Shown: positions 34,672-41,561 of the stretch, in pieces
Position numbering within the stretch: the first letter of the stretch is position 1
Layout: every line of letters starts with the position of its first letter
Assembly: GCA_021794425.1 (NCBI GenBank)
Contig: JAJYQV010000027.1
Location: 1-41,561, forward strand
Length of the DNA stretch: 41,561 nt
Source: a bacterium
GTDB lineage: Bacteria > Patescibacteriota > Minisyncoccia > Phycocordibacterales > Phycocordibacteraceae
Direction of reading: 5' to 3'
Translations under genes and position numbers: made by a program
Notes under the pieces: model-generated
The model's input: only the letters and a program-made list of their open reading frames with translations
Told to the model about the DNA's origin: nothing
Database searches by the model: none

Positions 34672-37584
34672 ATGGCGACCACGATGGCATTTGAAGAAGC
34701 GTACGGGAAACTCAATGCGAAACAGAAAGAAGCGGTGGATACCATCTACGGCCCGGTTGTAGTCGTGGCCGGTCCCGGCACGGGGAAGACGCAGATGCTC
34801 GCGCTCCGCATCGGGAACATCCTCCAGAAATCGACCGGTACCAAGCCGGACGAGATTCTCGCGCTCACCTTCACGGAAAGCGCTGTGGCGACGCTGCGCA
34901 CGCGCCTCGCGTCTTTCATAGGCGGTGCCGCATACCGCGTGCGCATCCACACCTTCCACGGCTTCGCTCAGTCAATATTACAATTGCGCCCCGACCTCTT
35001 TCCGCGTATCGCGGAGGGCGCGCCGCTCGGCGAGGTGCGCGGCATCACGCTCATGGAAGAGCTGCTCGACGCAGGGTCGTACGCGAAGATACGCAGCCCG
35101 AAAAACCCGCACCGGAGCGCGCGCGCTCTGCTCAATTTCATGAGCAAGCTGAAGCAGGAGCACTACACGCCCGAGGAGTATCTCGCCGTGCTTACCAAAG
35201 AGTACGAGCTCATACTCGCCGACCCGGAGCGCGTCCATGAGGGCGGGCGATACGCGGGCCAGGAAAAAGGCGATTTCATTCGTCGCCGCGAACGGCTTGA
35301 GAAGCATATTGAGGTCGCGCATCTCTTTGCCGCCTATCAAGAAGCGCTTCAGCGCGAGTCGCTTTATGATTACGAGGATCTCATCAACGATGCGATTCGC
35401 GGACTTGAGAGCGATGAAGGTTTCCGCGCCCAAGTGGGGGAGCGCTCGCAGTTCGTGCTCGCCGACGAGCACCAGGACGCGAACCCGGCGCAGAACCGCT
35501 TGCTTGAGCTTGTGACCGATTTTGACGGCTCGCCCAACGTGTTCATCGTTGGCGACGAGAAGCAGGCGATTTACCGCTTCCAGGGCGCGTCGCTCGCGTC
35601 GTTCTTTTATTTCAAGGAAAAATACCCCGCTGCGAAACTCATCTCGCTCGACGAGAATTATCGCTCGACCGAGAAGATACTCGCCGCCGCGCACGACCTC
35701 ATCGCTCCCGCGCCGGTACCAGACCCCACTCTGCGCCCGCAGCTGCGCGCGGTGCGCGGCGCGGGCGGCATGGTCGAGGAGGCGGCGTGCGACACGCCGC
35801 GGCAGGAGCAGGAGACTATTTGCGCGCATATCGAGAAGCTGCACGAGTCAGGCGTATCGTACGAAGACATCGCAATCCTCACCAAAAAGAATGCCGACGT
35901 GCTCGCGCTTGCCGAGGCCCTGCGCCGCGCTGGTATCCCCGAAGATCACGCGAGCGCCGAGGCGAGCGCGCTTGGGCACCCTGCGGTCCTGCTCTTCATC
36001 TCGCTCGTGCGCGCGGCGGCTGATCTCTCGCAGGATGCGCAGCTTGCCCGCGCGCTCTTCCTGCCGGGGTTGCCCCTGCCGCTTGGGGAGCGTTTGCGGC
36101 TGCTCGTCCATCCGCGAGACGGGAGACCGCTTCTGCGCATGCTCAAGGAGTGCGATGCGCCCGAGATGCGGGCGTGGGCGAGGAAACTGGAGGCGCTCGC
36201 CGAAGAGATGCCCGCGACGCCGGTGGTTGCGTGGCTTGCGCGGCTTGCTCTTGAGAGCGGGTTTGTCGCCGGACTGCTCGCGCTTGGCGAAAGCGAAGAG
36301 GCATACGAAGCGTACGAAGGATTCATGGGGGAGGCGGCGCTCCTCGCGCGCGAAAACCCGGGTGCGACTGCGCGTGACCTCCTCGCTCGGCTAGACATCA
36401 TCGAGAAGCATGAGCTGCGGGTGAAGCGTGCGCGCACGCGGCACGCGGGCGTTCGCCTCATGACCGTGCACGGCGCAAAAGGGCTCGAATTCCCGTACGT
36501 TATCATCGCGCACGCGACCGACGAGAAGTGGCTGCGCGGGAGAACCGACGAGTTCTCGCTCCTTCTGGAAAAAGAAGACGACGAGCACGACGAGCGTCGC
36601 TTGCTCTACGTCGCGCTCACGCGCGCGCGAGACGGCGTGCTCATCACTCGCGCGGCCGTGACGGATGAGGATCGCGCGCAGACGCCGCTGCGGTTTCTCG
36701 CTGACATGGCGGAGCATGCGGCCGCAAGGGTTCCCGCAGCGGGAACCCTTGCGGCCGCGCCCTATGAGGCGCGCACCGTCCTGGACGCGAATTTCTTGAA
36801 AGAGCGTCTGCTTGCGCGCGGTTTTTCACCAACCGGTTTCAATAACTACATGCAGTCGCCGTGGCAGTATTATTTCCGCACGCTCCTGCAGCTCCCCGAT
36901 GCGCCGACCCTGCCGATGATGTTCGGCACGGCGATGCACGCAGGGCTCAAGGCCTATGCCGACAAGCTGCCGGGCGGCGACGCGACCATCGACGCAGCCG
37001 TTGCAGCATTTGTGGGCGAACTCTCGCGCCTGCCGCTCTCGCCGCTCGATCGACAAGAGCTCGCAAAGAAGGGCGAAGACGCACTCCGCGCGTACCTCGC
37101 GCAAGAAGCTTCCGGCATGACGCGCGCACACGAGTCAGAATTCTCAATCACCGTGCCGCTCAGCGTGCCGGGCCTGGGCGATATCCCGCTCACCGGCAAG
37201 CTCGATCGGCTCGACCTGCGCGACGACGGTACGGTCGCGGTCATCGACTACAAGACCGGCAAGGCGCGGAGTGACAACGACATCAAAGGCCTTACGAAAT
37301 CGAGCGACGGCGGCTACTACCGCCAGCTCGTGTTCTATAAATTGCTGCTCGACCGCGACGGGCGCTATGACATGCGCGAAGCGGCGCTCCATTTTGTGGA
37401 GCCCGACGAGAAAGGGAAGTGCGTCATCCGCACGTTCGCCATCACCTCTGCCGAAGTCGCGGCCCTCGAAGCCGAGCTTGTCGCAGCTGCGCAGAAAATC
37501 GCCGACGGCTCGGCGTTCGCAACCCCCTGCGACCCGGGCTCATGCGACTACTGCCCCCTCGTCGGATTTTTGCTCGCGCGATGA
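34672..37584 (+). CDS. UvrD/AddA-like superfamily 1 helicase with C-terminal nuclease domain
   Basis: A 970-aa DNA helicase-nuclease. Walker A AGPGTGKTQML, motif Ia LTFTESAVATLRTRL, the DExQD-type box VLADEHQDANPAQ, motif III GDEKQAIYRFQGAS, NYRSTEKIL, motif V MTVHGAKGLEFPYVII and motif VI RRLLYVALTRARD are all in order. The C-terminal ~200 residues hold a PDDEXK nuclease: FGTAMHAGLKAY, GKLDRLDLRDDG, VIDYKTGKARS. The end CDPGSCDYCPL could be part of a [4Fe-4S] site. It combines the AddA and AddB/RecB parts, so double-strand-break repair is likely. ATG 34672 has a GGAGG site. The 41-bp palindrome at 36718-36758 lies in the linker. Confidence 0.92.
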   Translation: MATTMAFEEAYGKLNAKQKEAVDTIYGPVVVVAGPGTGKTQMLALRIGNILQKSTGTKPDEILALTFTESAVATLRTRLASFIGGAAYRVRIHTFHGFAQSILQLRPDLFPRIAEGAPLGEVRGITLMEELLDAGSYAKIRSPKNPHRSARALLNFMSKLKQEHYTPEEYLAVLTKEYELILADPERVHEGGRYAGQEKGDFIRRRERLEKHIEVAHLFAAYQEALQRESLYDYEDLINDAIRGLESDEGFRAQVGERSQFVLADEHQDANPAQNRLLELVTDFDGSPNVFIVGDEKQAIYRFQGASLASFFYFKEKYPAAKLISLDENYRSTEKILAAAHDLIAPAPVPDPTLRPQLRAVRGAGGMVEEAACDTPRQEQETICAHIEKLHESGVSYEDIAILTKKNADVLALAEALRRAGIPEDHASAEASALGHPAVLLFISLVRAAADLSQDAQLARALFLPGLPLPLGERLRLLVHPRDGRPLLRMLKECDAPEMRAWARKLEALAEEMPATPVVAWLARLALESGFVAGLLALGESEEAYEAYEGFMGEAALLARENPGATARDLLARLDIIEKHELRVKRARTRHAGVRLMTVHGAKGLEFPYVIIAHATDEKWLRGRTDEFSLLLEKEDDEHDERRLLYVALTRARDGVLITRAAVTDEDRAQTPLRFLADMAEHAAARVPAAGTLAAAPYEARTVLDANFLKERLLARGFSPTGFNNYMQSPWQYYFRTLLQLPDAPTLPMMFGTAMHAGLKAYADKLPGGDATIDAAVAAFVGELSRLPLSPLDRQELAKKGEDALRAYLAQEASGMTRAHESEFSITVPLSVPGLGDIPLTGKLDRLDLRDDGTVAVIDYKTGKARSDNDIKGLTKSSDGGYYRQLVFYKLLLDRDGRYDMREAALHFVEPDEKGKCVIRTFAITSAEVAALEAELVAAAQKIADGSAFATPCDPGSCDYCPLVGFLLAR
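36718..36758. repeat. Perfect 41-bp palindrome inside the helicase-nuclease gene
   Basis: Arms GCGGCCGCAAGGGTTCCCGC and GCGGGAACCCTTGCGGCCGC (20 bp) flank a central A. It is in frame (residues about 683-696, HAAARVPAAGTLAAA), located between helicase motif VI and the nuclease domain, where families vary in length. Confidence 0.9.
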
Positions 37585-37585
37585 T

Positions 37586-38266
37586 TTATCGCGCGTCCTG
37601 GAGTGCGGTATCGACGAGCTGCTGCACGGCGGCGTAGGGGTAGGCGCCAGGAATGACGACGGGCGGCTTGCCGGTGACGAGTATGAGGGAGTAGGGCGTG
37701 CCTTGCGCGCCGATGTCGATCGCATTTTGTCGGTCGGCCATGATGCGCGCGTCGACAGTGGTTGAGGCGTCGGCATAACAGGAGGCAAACGCGCCGCCGG
37801 GGATGCCTATCTGCTGCGCAAACGTGCCGTAGCGCGACGCGTCGGCCGGTTGGTTCGCGAAAAGGTCGTCAGCGAACGCCCAGAAGGCGTCGTTGCCGCC
37901 GGCGCTCGCGGCGCACTCGGCCGCTTCGGCGTTGCGCATCGCGTCGGGGTGGATTTCCGTGAGCGGGAATTCTCGGAAGACCCACGCGACATTCCCGTCG
38001 GCTCCTTCGTTTGCGATGATTTGGTGGAGCGTGTCGTTGAACCCTTTGCAATAGGTGCAGTCGAAATCGGAATACTCGACAATCATCACGGGCGCAGCCG
38101 GATTCCCGAGGATGTGGTCGCTCGCATCGACCGGGCGCACCAGAGCAGGGTTGCCCGAGCCCGACGCGGTCGACGACTGTTGCCGGGGTGTCGAGACGTA
38201 CACGGCGACAGCAACGATAATGCCGCCGAGCACGATCGCGAGGGGGATGGTGTACGAGGATTTCAT
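37586..38266 (-). CDS. DsbA-family thiol-disulfide oxidoreductase
   Basis: A 226-aa membrane-anchored protein. The first ~26 residues have a hydrophobic segment (SYTIPLAIVLGGIIVAVAVYV) as a signal anchor. A Ser/Gly linker and a thioredoxin-fold domain follow, with CTYC at residues 70-73 in the start region VEYSDFDCTYC. A later cis-Pro-like region GTPYSLILV fits the DsbA/Sss fold, so it acts outside the membrane on disulfides. The start overlaps the exonuclease stop by 4 nt (ATGA); the track start at 38470 is too long. No DsbB/VKOR partner is in the window. Confidence 0.9.
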   Translation of the reverse strand: MKSSYTIPLAIVLGGIIVAVAVYVSTPRQQSSTASGSGNPALVRPVDASDHILGNPAAPVMIVEYSDFDCTYCKGFNDTLHQIIANEGADGNVAWVFREFPLTEIHPDAMRNAEAAECAASAGGNDAFWAFADDLFANQPADASRYGTFAQQIGIPGGAFASCYADASTTVDARIMADRQNAIDIGAQGTPYSLILVTGKPPVVIPGAYPYAAVQQLVDTALQDAR

Positions 38267-38847
38267 AATTGGAGGGCGTGGGTGAGGGAAGGCGTCTCGG
38301 CGAAACGGGTGCCCCAATCGGTGGTGTCGAGCTTTATGTCGCGCTTCTCGCGCAGGTCTTTGTACTTGAGCTTGCCGTGCTCGATCGCGTAGTCGTAAAG
38401 TTCGCGGGTGATGCGCACATCCTCGATGCAATACTGGCGCACCAAGTCCTTCTGCCCCTCGCGCCACCACTGCCCGGCCTTGAGTCCGTCGCCGGACTTA
38501 CCGCGCCCGAGGGTCGCTTCGGCGAGGGATTGGAGCCGGATGCGCCGGCCGAGCACCTTCTGTACCTCGACGAGCAGGTCGAGCGACGGCACGTGGGAGA
38601 GTTCGCCCGGATAGTAGCGGTTCAGGAGCGGGATGTCGAACGAGTCAGAATTGAAGCCGATGAGGAAGTCGGCATGCTCGATGATGGGCCAGAGCTGCGG
38701 CAGCTCTTCGCGCGAGAACGATGTGTATTCGTCGGTGAGCGAATCGTGGATGCCCACGACGATGAGCTCCTGCTCGTTCACGTCGACGTGGCCGCGCACG
38801 ACGGAGTCGGAAATGGATTCAATATCGAAAGTGATGGCGCGCGGCAT
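38263..38847 (-). CDS. DEDD-type exonuclease (YprB/RNase H-like)
   Basis: A 194-aa protein of the ribonuclease-H-like 3'-5' exonuclease class. ExoI is AITFDIES (D8, E10). ExoII is IGFNSDSFDIPLLNRYY. ExoIII is YCIEDVRITRELYDY, the usual YxxxD form. It resembles stand-alone YprB-type domains rather than a polymerase proofreader. It overlaps the DsbA-like gene by 4 nt, so the two are co-transcribed although the functions do not obviously match. It follows hisS with a 12-nt gap. Confidence 0.85.
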   Translation of the reverse strand: MPRAITFDIESISDSVVRGHVDVNEQELIVVGIHDSLTDEYTSFSREELPQLWPIIEHADFLIGFNSDSFDIPLLNRYYPGELSHVPSLDLLVEVQKVLGRRIRLQSLAEATLGRGKSGDGLKAGQWWREGQKDLVRQYCIEDVRITRELYDYAIEHGKLKYKDLREKRDIKLDTTDWGTRFAETPSLTHALQL

Positions 38848-38859
38848 ACTAATGAGCGG

Positions 38860-40125
38860 CTAGCTGCCCGTGCGCAAGCGCAAGGGCAGCTCAGAGACGG
38901 GAAGACCAACTTCTTCGCCGGTCGCGAGGACTTTCATACGGACCGTCTGGCTCGCCACTTCGTTTGCGCCGTAGGCGAGGAAAAGCGGGATGCCCCGCTT
39001 GACCGCGTCTTTGATCTGGTCGCCGAGATTCTTTTCGGTGAGGTTCACGAAGACGCGAGAGCCCTGCGCGCGCAAGGTCGCCGCAAAGGCCTGCGCGCCG
39101 GGAATGTCCTCGGGCGAGGGGGTGCCCAGGTAGAGCTCGGGGCGGCCGTCCGTGTCGGCGACGGTGAGCCCGTGCGTCAGGAGGAAGTCGGCGAGCGTGA
39201 CATCGCCCATGCCGAAGCCGACAGCGGGAATCGGGTCGCCGCCAAAGAGCGCGACGAGCCGGTCGAAGCGCCCGCCGCCGAAAAGCGCGCGCGGGTTCTC
39301 GGGGTTCGTATCGAATATCTCGAAGACGATGCCGGTGTAGTAGTCGAAGCCGCGGGTGAGGGTCGGGTCGAAGACGGCGTTGCCCACGCCGCGGCGCGCG
39401 AGCGCTTCGATGGTGTCGAGGAGCGCTTTCTTTTCTCGTGCCACGTCGGGCGACGTGCCGGCGTCCTCGATGAGGGCGAGCGGGTCCTTCGCGGTGATGG
39501 CGGCTTGCGCTGCCGCGAACTCTTCTGCGGGCATCTTGTTTTTCTTGTCGAGGAGGTGCAGGTACGCGCGCGATGCTTCGGCGTTGAGCTCGGCTGCGGT
39601 GCAGGCGGCGGTGAGGAGCGCGCGAGAGTTCACGCGCACGACAAAATCGCTCTCCTTGGCGCCGAAACTCTTCAGGAGGTCGGTGGCGACGGTGATGACT
39701 TCGAGGTCTGCTTCGGCGCTTCCCGCGCCGACGAGGTCGACGTTCAGCTGATAGTGTTCGCGCAAGCGGCCTTTTTGCGGCCGTTCGTAGCGGAAGACGT
39801 TCGGGATCGAGAACCAGCGCGCCGGGAGCGGCATCTCGCGGCGCTTGCCGGCGATCATGCGCGCGAGCGTCGGGGTCATCTCGGGGCGGAGCGTCACACG
39901 CCGGTCGCCGCGGTCGGTAAAGGTGTAGGTCTGCTCGGAGACGATCTCCTCCGAGGTTTTCGCTTCGTAGAGCTCGGCGCGCTCAAGCGGGGAGGCGGCG
40001 TACTCCTCGTAGCCCCACTGGGCGAGGGTCGCGCGCATGCGCGTAAACATCGCCTGCATCCGCGCCCAATCAGTGGGGTAAAAATCACGAACACCCTTGT
40101 ACGGGTCGGTGGAAAGGTCGGTCAT
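38860..40125 (-). CDS. hisS: Histidyl-tRNA synthetase
   Basis: A class II aminoacyl-tRNA synthetase, 421 aa. Motif 1 KGVRDFYPTDWARM, motif 2 ARWFSIPNVFRYERPQKGRLREHYQLNVD, the His-specific RGFDYYTGIVFEIF and motif 3 AVGFGMGDVTLADFL are in order, and a C-terminal anticodon-binding domain follows. ATG 40125 was chosen: it opens with PYKGVRDFYP in the family position, and TACTAT lies 8 nt upstream for a leaderless mRNA. The track start (40179) would run through that promoter. A hairpin spans the stop codon (38862-38891). Confidence 0.96.
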   Translation of the reverse strand: MTDLSTDPYKGVRDFYPTDWARMQAMFTRMRATLAQWGYEEYAASPLERAELYEAKTSEEIVSEQTYTFTDRGDRRVTLRPEMTPTLARMIAGKRREMPLPARWFSIPNVFRYERPQKGRLREHYQLNVDLVGAGSAEADLEVITVATDLLKSFGAKESDFVVRVNSRALLTAACTAAELNAEASRAYLHLLDKKNKMPAEEFAAAQAAITAKDPLALIEDAGTSPDVAREKKALLDTIEALARRGVGNAVFDPTLTRGFDYYTGIVFEIFDTNPENPRALFGGGRFDRLVALFGGDPIPAVGFGMGDVTLADFLLTHGLTVADTDGRPELYLGTPSPEDIPGAQAFAATLRAQGSRVFVNLTEKNLGDQIKDAVKRGIPLFLAYGANEVASQTVRMKVLATGEEVGLPVSELPLRLRTGS

Positions 40126-40172
40126 ACCCGGGTATAGTATCACGAACACCCCTGGCGCATCCACAGAAATAT

Positions 40173-40203
40173 TTGACAAACAACATATAGTCTGTATTAT
40201 AGT
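40173..40203 (+). promoter_or_regulatory. Sigma70 promoter of the DGR target gene
   Basis: A perfect -35 TTGACA (40173-40178) and TATTAT at 40195-40200 (16-bp spacer), or TATAGT at 40198-40203. It is the best consensus promoter in the window and lies between hisS (minus) and the DGR target. Confidence 0.75.
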
Positions 40204-40232
40204 GCTAGCTTAGTCTGCTCTTTGCATCAGCG

Positions 40233-40283
40233 TTCGCCACAGCAGAAAGGAGCTCACCCGGGGCCGCTTTCTGCTGTGGCGAA
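40233..40283 (+). promoter_or_regulatory. 17-bp hairpin in the DGR target 5' UTR
   Basis: TTCGCCACAGCAGAAAG and CTTTCTGCTGTGGCGAA pair perfectly over a 17-nt loop. It lies between the promoter and the ribosome site (AAGGAG at 40317-40322), so it should be at the mRNA 5' end and could protect the transcript or regulate it. Confidence 0.75.
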
Positions 40284-40330
40284 CCCTGAAGGGAAGCTTG
40301 AACAGCACAACCACCCAAGGAGAAAACGTC

Positions 40331-40948
40331 ATGACGACGAAAACCTATGACGGGCAAACAGCCCGTTTCATTGCCTCTGTTGCAACGTGCATGCCGGCGC
40401 TTTCGGGCGAAGTCATGCAAGGCTGGATTGACAACCCGCAGGCACTCAAGAAGTTCCTGAGAGGGCTCAGCCCGAGCAAAGAAAAACACGCGCCCGATGA
40501 CGTCATCCGCGTTGACCGCTCGATCCGTCCGGCATACCCGAAATGGGCGGACCCGGAGTGGATCAACGACCCGGGTTTCATCGCTCTCGAGCAGACCGGT
40601 CCCGCTGAGTATCCAATCGGCAGTCTGGAGCAATGGCTCCACGACGGTCAGAAGAACGGCGGATTGGAGCGAGGCCACGCAATCTACGAGCACTTGGAGA
40701 GCAATAACATGCTCGTAAGCTGTCTCGGCCTCACCGATCTCCTGGCCATCCAGAAGCTCGGTGTTGAGGTCTTCCGCCGGTATTTCGCCGACAAAGCGGT
40801 GTTCGGTTGGAAGTCCGTCGTCCGGCACCGTGATGGCGACCTGGACGTGCCGTGCCTCGTTGGGGACGTCGGCGAGGTCGTGTTGGACTGGCACTGGCTC
40901 GACTACGACTGGGATGGCGATAGTCCGGTGCTCCGCTTCGCAAGTTAG
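40331..40948 (+). CDS. Target (variable) protein of a diversity-generating retroelement
   Basis: A 205-aa protein. The N-terminal part (DGQTARFIASVATCMPALSGEVMQGWIDNPQALKKFLRGL) resembles a family common in CPR genomes, without an assigned function. The C-terminal 43 residues (163-205) are encoded by the VR of a DGR. They are dense in Asp and Trp (LDWHWLDYDWDGDSP), as expected where AAC/AAT template codons were mutated. The 14 sites that differ at a template adenine are residues 163, 166, 170, 172, 175, 178, 179, 180, 182, 186, 188, 192, 195 and 198. No signal peptide is seen. The ATG at 40331, not 40298, has the AAGGAG site. A terminator follows 50 nt after the stop. Confidence 0.9.
   Translation: MTTKTYDGQTARFIASVATCMPALSGEVMQGWIDNPQALKKFLRGLSPSKEKHAPDDVIRVDRSIRPAYPKWADPEWINDPGFIALEQTGPAEYPIGSLEQWLHDGQKNGGLERGHAIYEHLESNNMLVSCLGLTDLLAIQKLGVEVFRRYFADKAVFGWKSVVRHRDGDLDVPCLVGDVGEVVLDWHWLDYDWDGDSPVLRFAS
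40817..40943 (+). repeat. DGR variable repeat (VR)
   Basis: 127 nt that align gap-free with 41263-41389 at an offset of 446. There are 15 mismatches and 14 are at TR adenines: A to G ten times, A to C twice, A to T twice. The single exception is C to T at 40929 (TR 41375). The first match is the GTCGTCCGG start; sequence upstream is unrelated. It ends one codon before the target stop. Confidence 0.93.
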
Positions 40949-41262
40949 ATCTGGGTGCTCAGACGCTTTGCTCAGCACTCAGACCCTCGGACCTTTCGCC
41001 CCGCGTGTCTTCACGCGGGGCTTTTGCATGTAAAATGGGAAGCGGGAGTAGGCGAGTACGAGGGAGATTACGGTTTCCTTCTGCCGAATCCAGTATCCAT
41101 GCGTCCAGAGTCTTGCAGGTTACGGCTTGCACGAGCGTGTCGCATGCAGAACCTTCGAAAAACGAAGACACTTGGTGCAAGGTGTCCTGGCATTATGATG
41201 CCGAATACGATTCAAGCCGGAGAGTACTCGATGGCTGGTGGCGTGGATGGCACTTTGCACAT
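40949..41262. other. Spacer between the VR gene and the TR
   Basis: Beyond the terminator (40998-41021), no gene with coding character stands out. The ATG-initiated frame from 41035 that runs through the TR is listed separately. TAAAAT at 41031-41036 could be a -10 for a TR transcript, but no -35 supports it. Confidence 0.4.
40998..41026 (+). terminator. Terminator of the DGR target gene
   Basis: GCCCCGCGTG pairs with CACGCGGGGC (10 bp) over TCTT, then TTTT. In other DGRs a hairpin just downstream of the VR promotes homing; this one is about 55 nt past the VR, so it could have either role. Confidence 0.8.
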
Positions 41263-41389
41263 ATCGTCCGGAACCGTGATGGCAACCTGAACGTGCCGTA
41301 CCTCGTTGAGAACGACGGCAAGGTCGTGTTGAACTGGAACTGGCTCGACAACGACTGGAATGGCGATAATCCGGCGCTCCGCTTCGCAA
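41263..41389 (+). repeat. DGR template repeat (TR)
   Basis: This is the template copy of the VR. Adenines make up about a quarter (30 of 127). There are nine AAC/AAT codons in the VR frame and every one is altered in the VR. The last 18 nt before the final AA (TCCGGCGCTCCGCTTCGC, 41370-41387) have no adenine, and the VR copy differs there at one base. This is like the IMH/IMH* pair of known DGRs that sets the direction of transfer. Confidence 0.92.
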
Positions 41390-41561
41390 CTCTCTTCGTC
41401 CCAAACCCTGCTAACGCGTGGTTTGGTTTTGTCGCGCAAGCTGACCGTACCAGCCGCCAAGTTGTCGTCCGGTGTCCTCAACCACCTCTGAGATTGCCGC
41501 GTACTTTTTTGTGTCAAGTGCGCGTGTTTCCCAAGCGACCATCAAAAGGACCCGGAGGGTA
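41390..41561. other. DGR sequence downstream of the TR
   Basis: No gene starts in this stretch. The last ~25 nt carry GGACCCGGAGGGTA, a plausible ribosome site for a gene just outside. RT genes follow TRs closely in many DGRs. Confidence 0.4.

Larger units (their letters stand above)
40331..41561 (+). mobile_element. Diversity-generating retroelement (partial; RT not in window)
   Basis: The order is target gene with VR at its 3' end, hairpin terminator, TR, window end. The reverse transcriptase and any Avd accessory gene are not seen. The last bases, with GGAGGG about 7 nt before the edge, look like a ribosome site for a gene starting just beyond 41561, the usual place for the RT in a VR-TR-RT order. 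The evidence for the system is the adenine-specific VR/TR divergence itself. Confidence 0.88.
41035..41561 (+). other. Open frame through the TR, running off the window
   Basis: ATG 41035 opens an uninterrupted frame of 175 codons to the window edge, in the same phase as the VR. It is not in the ORF track, probably because no stop is reached. It has no ribosome site, and the part before the TR (rich in Arg/Ser, then WCKVSWHYDAEYD) looks non-coding. I think it is a by-product of the TR being a copy of coding DNA, but a second target or a decayed duplicate remains possible. Confidence 0.4.

Noticed and set aside
38862-38891. Hairpin across the hisS stop codon
   Set aside because: No T tract on the minus strand after it and the next gene follows within 12 nt; its role is unclear, so it was not listed as a terminator.
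38269-40137. 622-aa plus-strand ORF opposite hisS and the exonuclease gene
   Set aside because: Antisense shadow; both minus-strand genes are clear family members.
40817-41389. Reading the repeat pair as an ordinary gene duplication or decayed paralogue
   Set aside because: Decay would scatter changes over all four bases; 14 of 15 are at adenines of one copy.
41212-41517. Minus-strand ORF similar to one at 40205-40978
   Set aside because: Both are antisense frames of the VR and TR; the similarity comes from the repeat pair.

Overview
The window looks like chromosome from a Patescibacteria/CPR bacterium, most likely a GC-rich Parcubacteria-type lineage. This is inferred from the style of the gene set rather than from a marker-tree placement. 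The clues are compact, often leaderless or overlapping genes, a NusB-Nudix fusion, a very short SMC, Ala- or His-rich tails on ribosomal proteins S16 and L32, REP-associated (IS200-like) transposases, and no standard respiratory or biosynthetic genes. Stop-codon usage fits code 11.

Layout. 1-15150: replication, RNA and ribosome genes. dnaE (minus) diverges from rnhB across a 23-bp gap with a palindromic -10. Then come a small orphan ORF, rpmF (L32), nusB-nudix/rnc/smc, a rearranged mobile-element region (9100-10485), rnr (minus), rpsP-khpA-trmD and a RelE/ParE-type toxin-antitoxin pair. 15151-22065: rpoB-rpoC. 22100-22955: a second REP-type transposase with its palindromes. 23096-26109: dnaG-rpoD. 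26245-33341: a six-gene operon for a complex-I/group-4-hydrogenase-like membrane complex. All three ion-channel-type membrane subunits, a small NuoK/HyfE-like subunit and both peripheral subunits are present, but every Ni-Fe and Fe-S ligand position that I can align is substituted. This matches the 'energy-converting hydrogenase related' (Ehr) idea. 33387-40125: a kinase-like P-loop protein, an orphan protein, a UvrD/AddA-like helicase-nuclease, a DEDD exonuclease followed by a DsbA-like thiol protein, and hisS. 40140-41561: a diversity-generating retroelement (DGR).

Most notable discovery. The 3' end of the gene at 40331-40948 (variable repeat, VR, 40817-40943) and a downstream copy (template repeat, TR, 41263-41389) align over 127 nt without gaps. 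They differ at 15 positions, and 14 of these are adenines in the TR. All nine AAY codons of the TR are changed in the VR. This is the signature of adenine-specific mutagenic retrohoming. The reverse transcriptase is not in the window but should start just past its right edge.

Second theme. Palindromic DNA is abundant and in several places lies in frame inside essential genes (dnaE, rnhB, a helicase gene). One ~120-bp element occurs both inside dnaE and upstream of trmD, with compensatory base-pair changes that preserve a stem. Two REP-type transposases are each bracketed by 11-13-bp-arm palindromes with single-base centres. The first sits exactly at the junction of a duplicated smc-rnr boundary.
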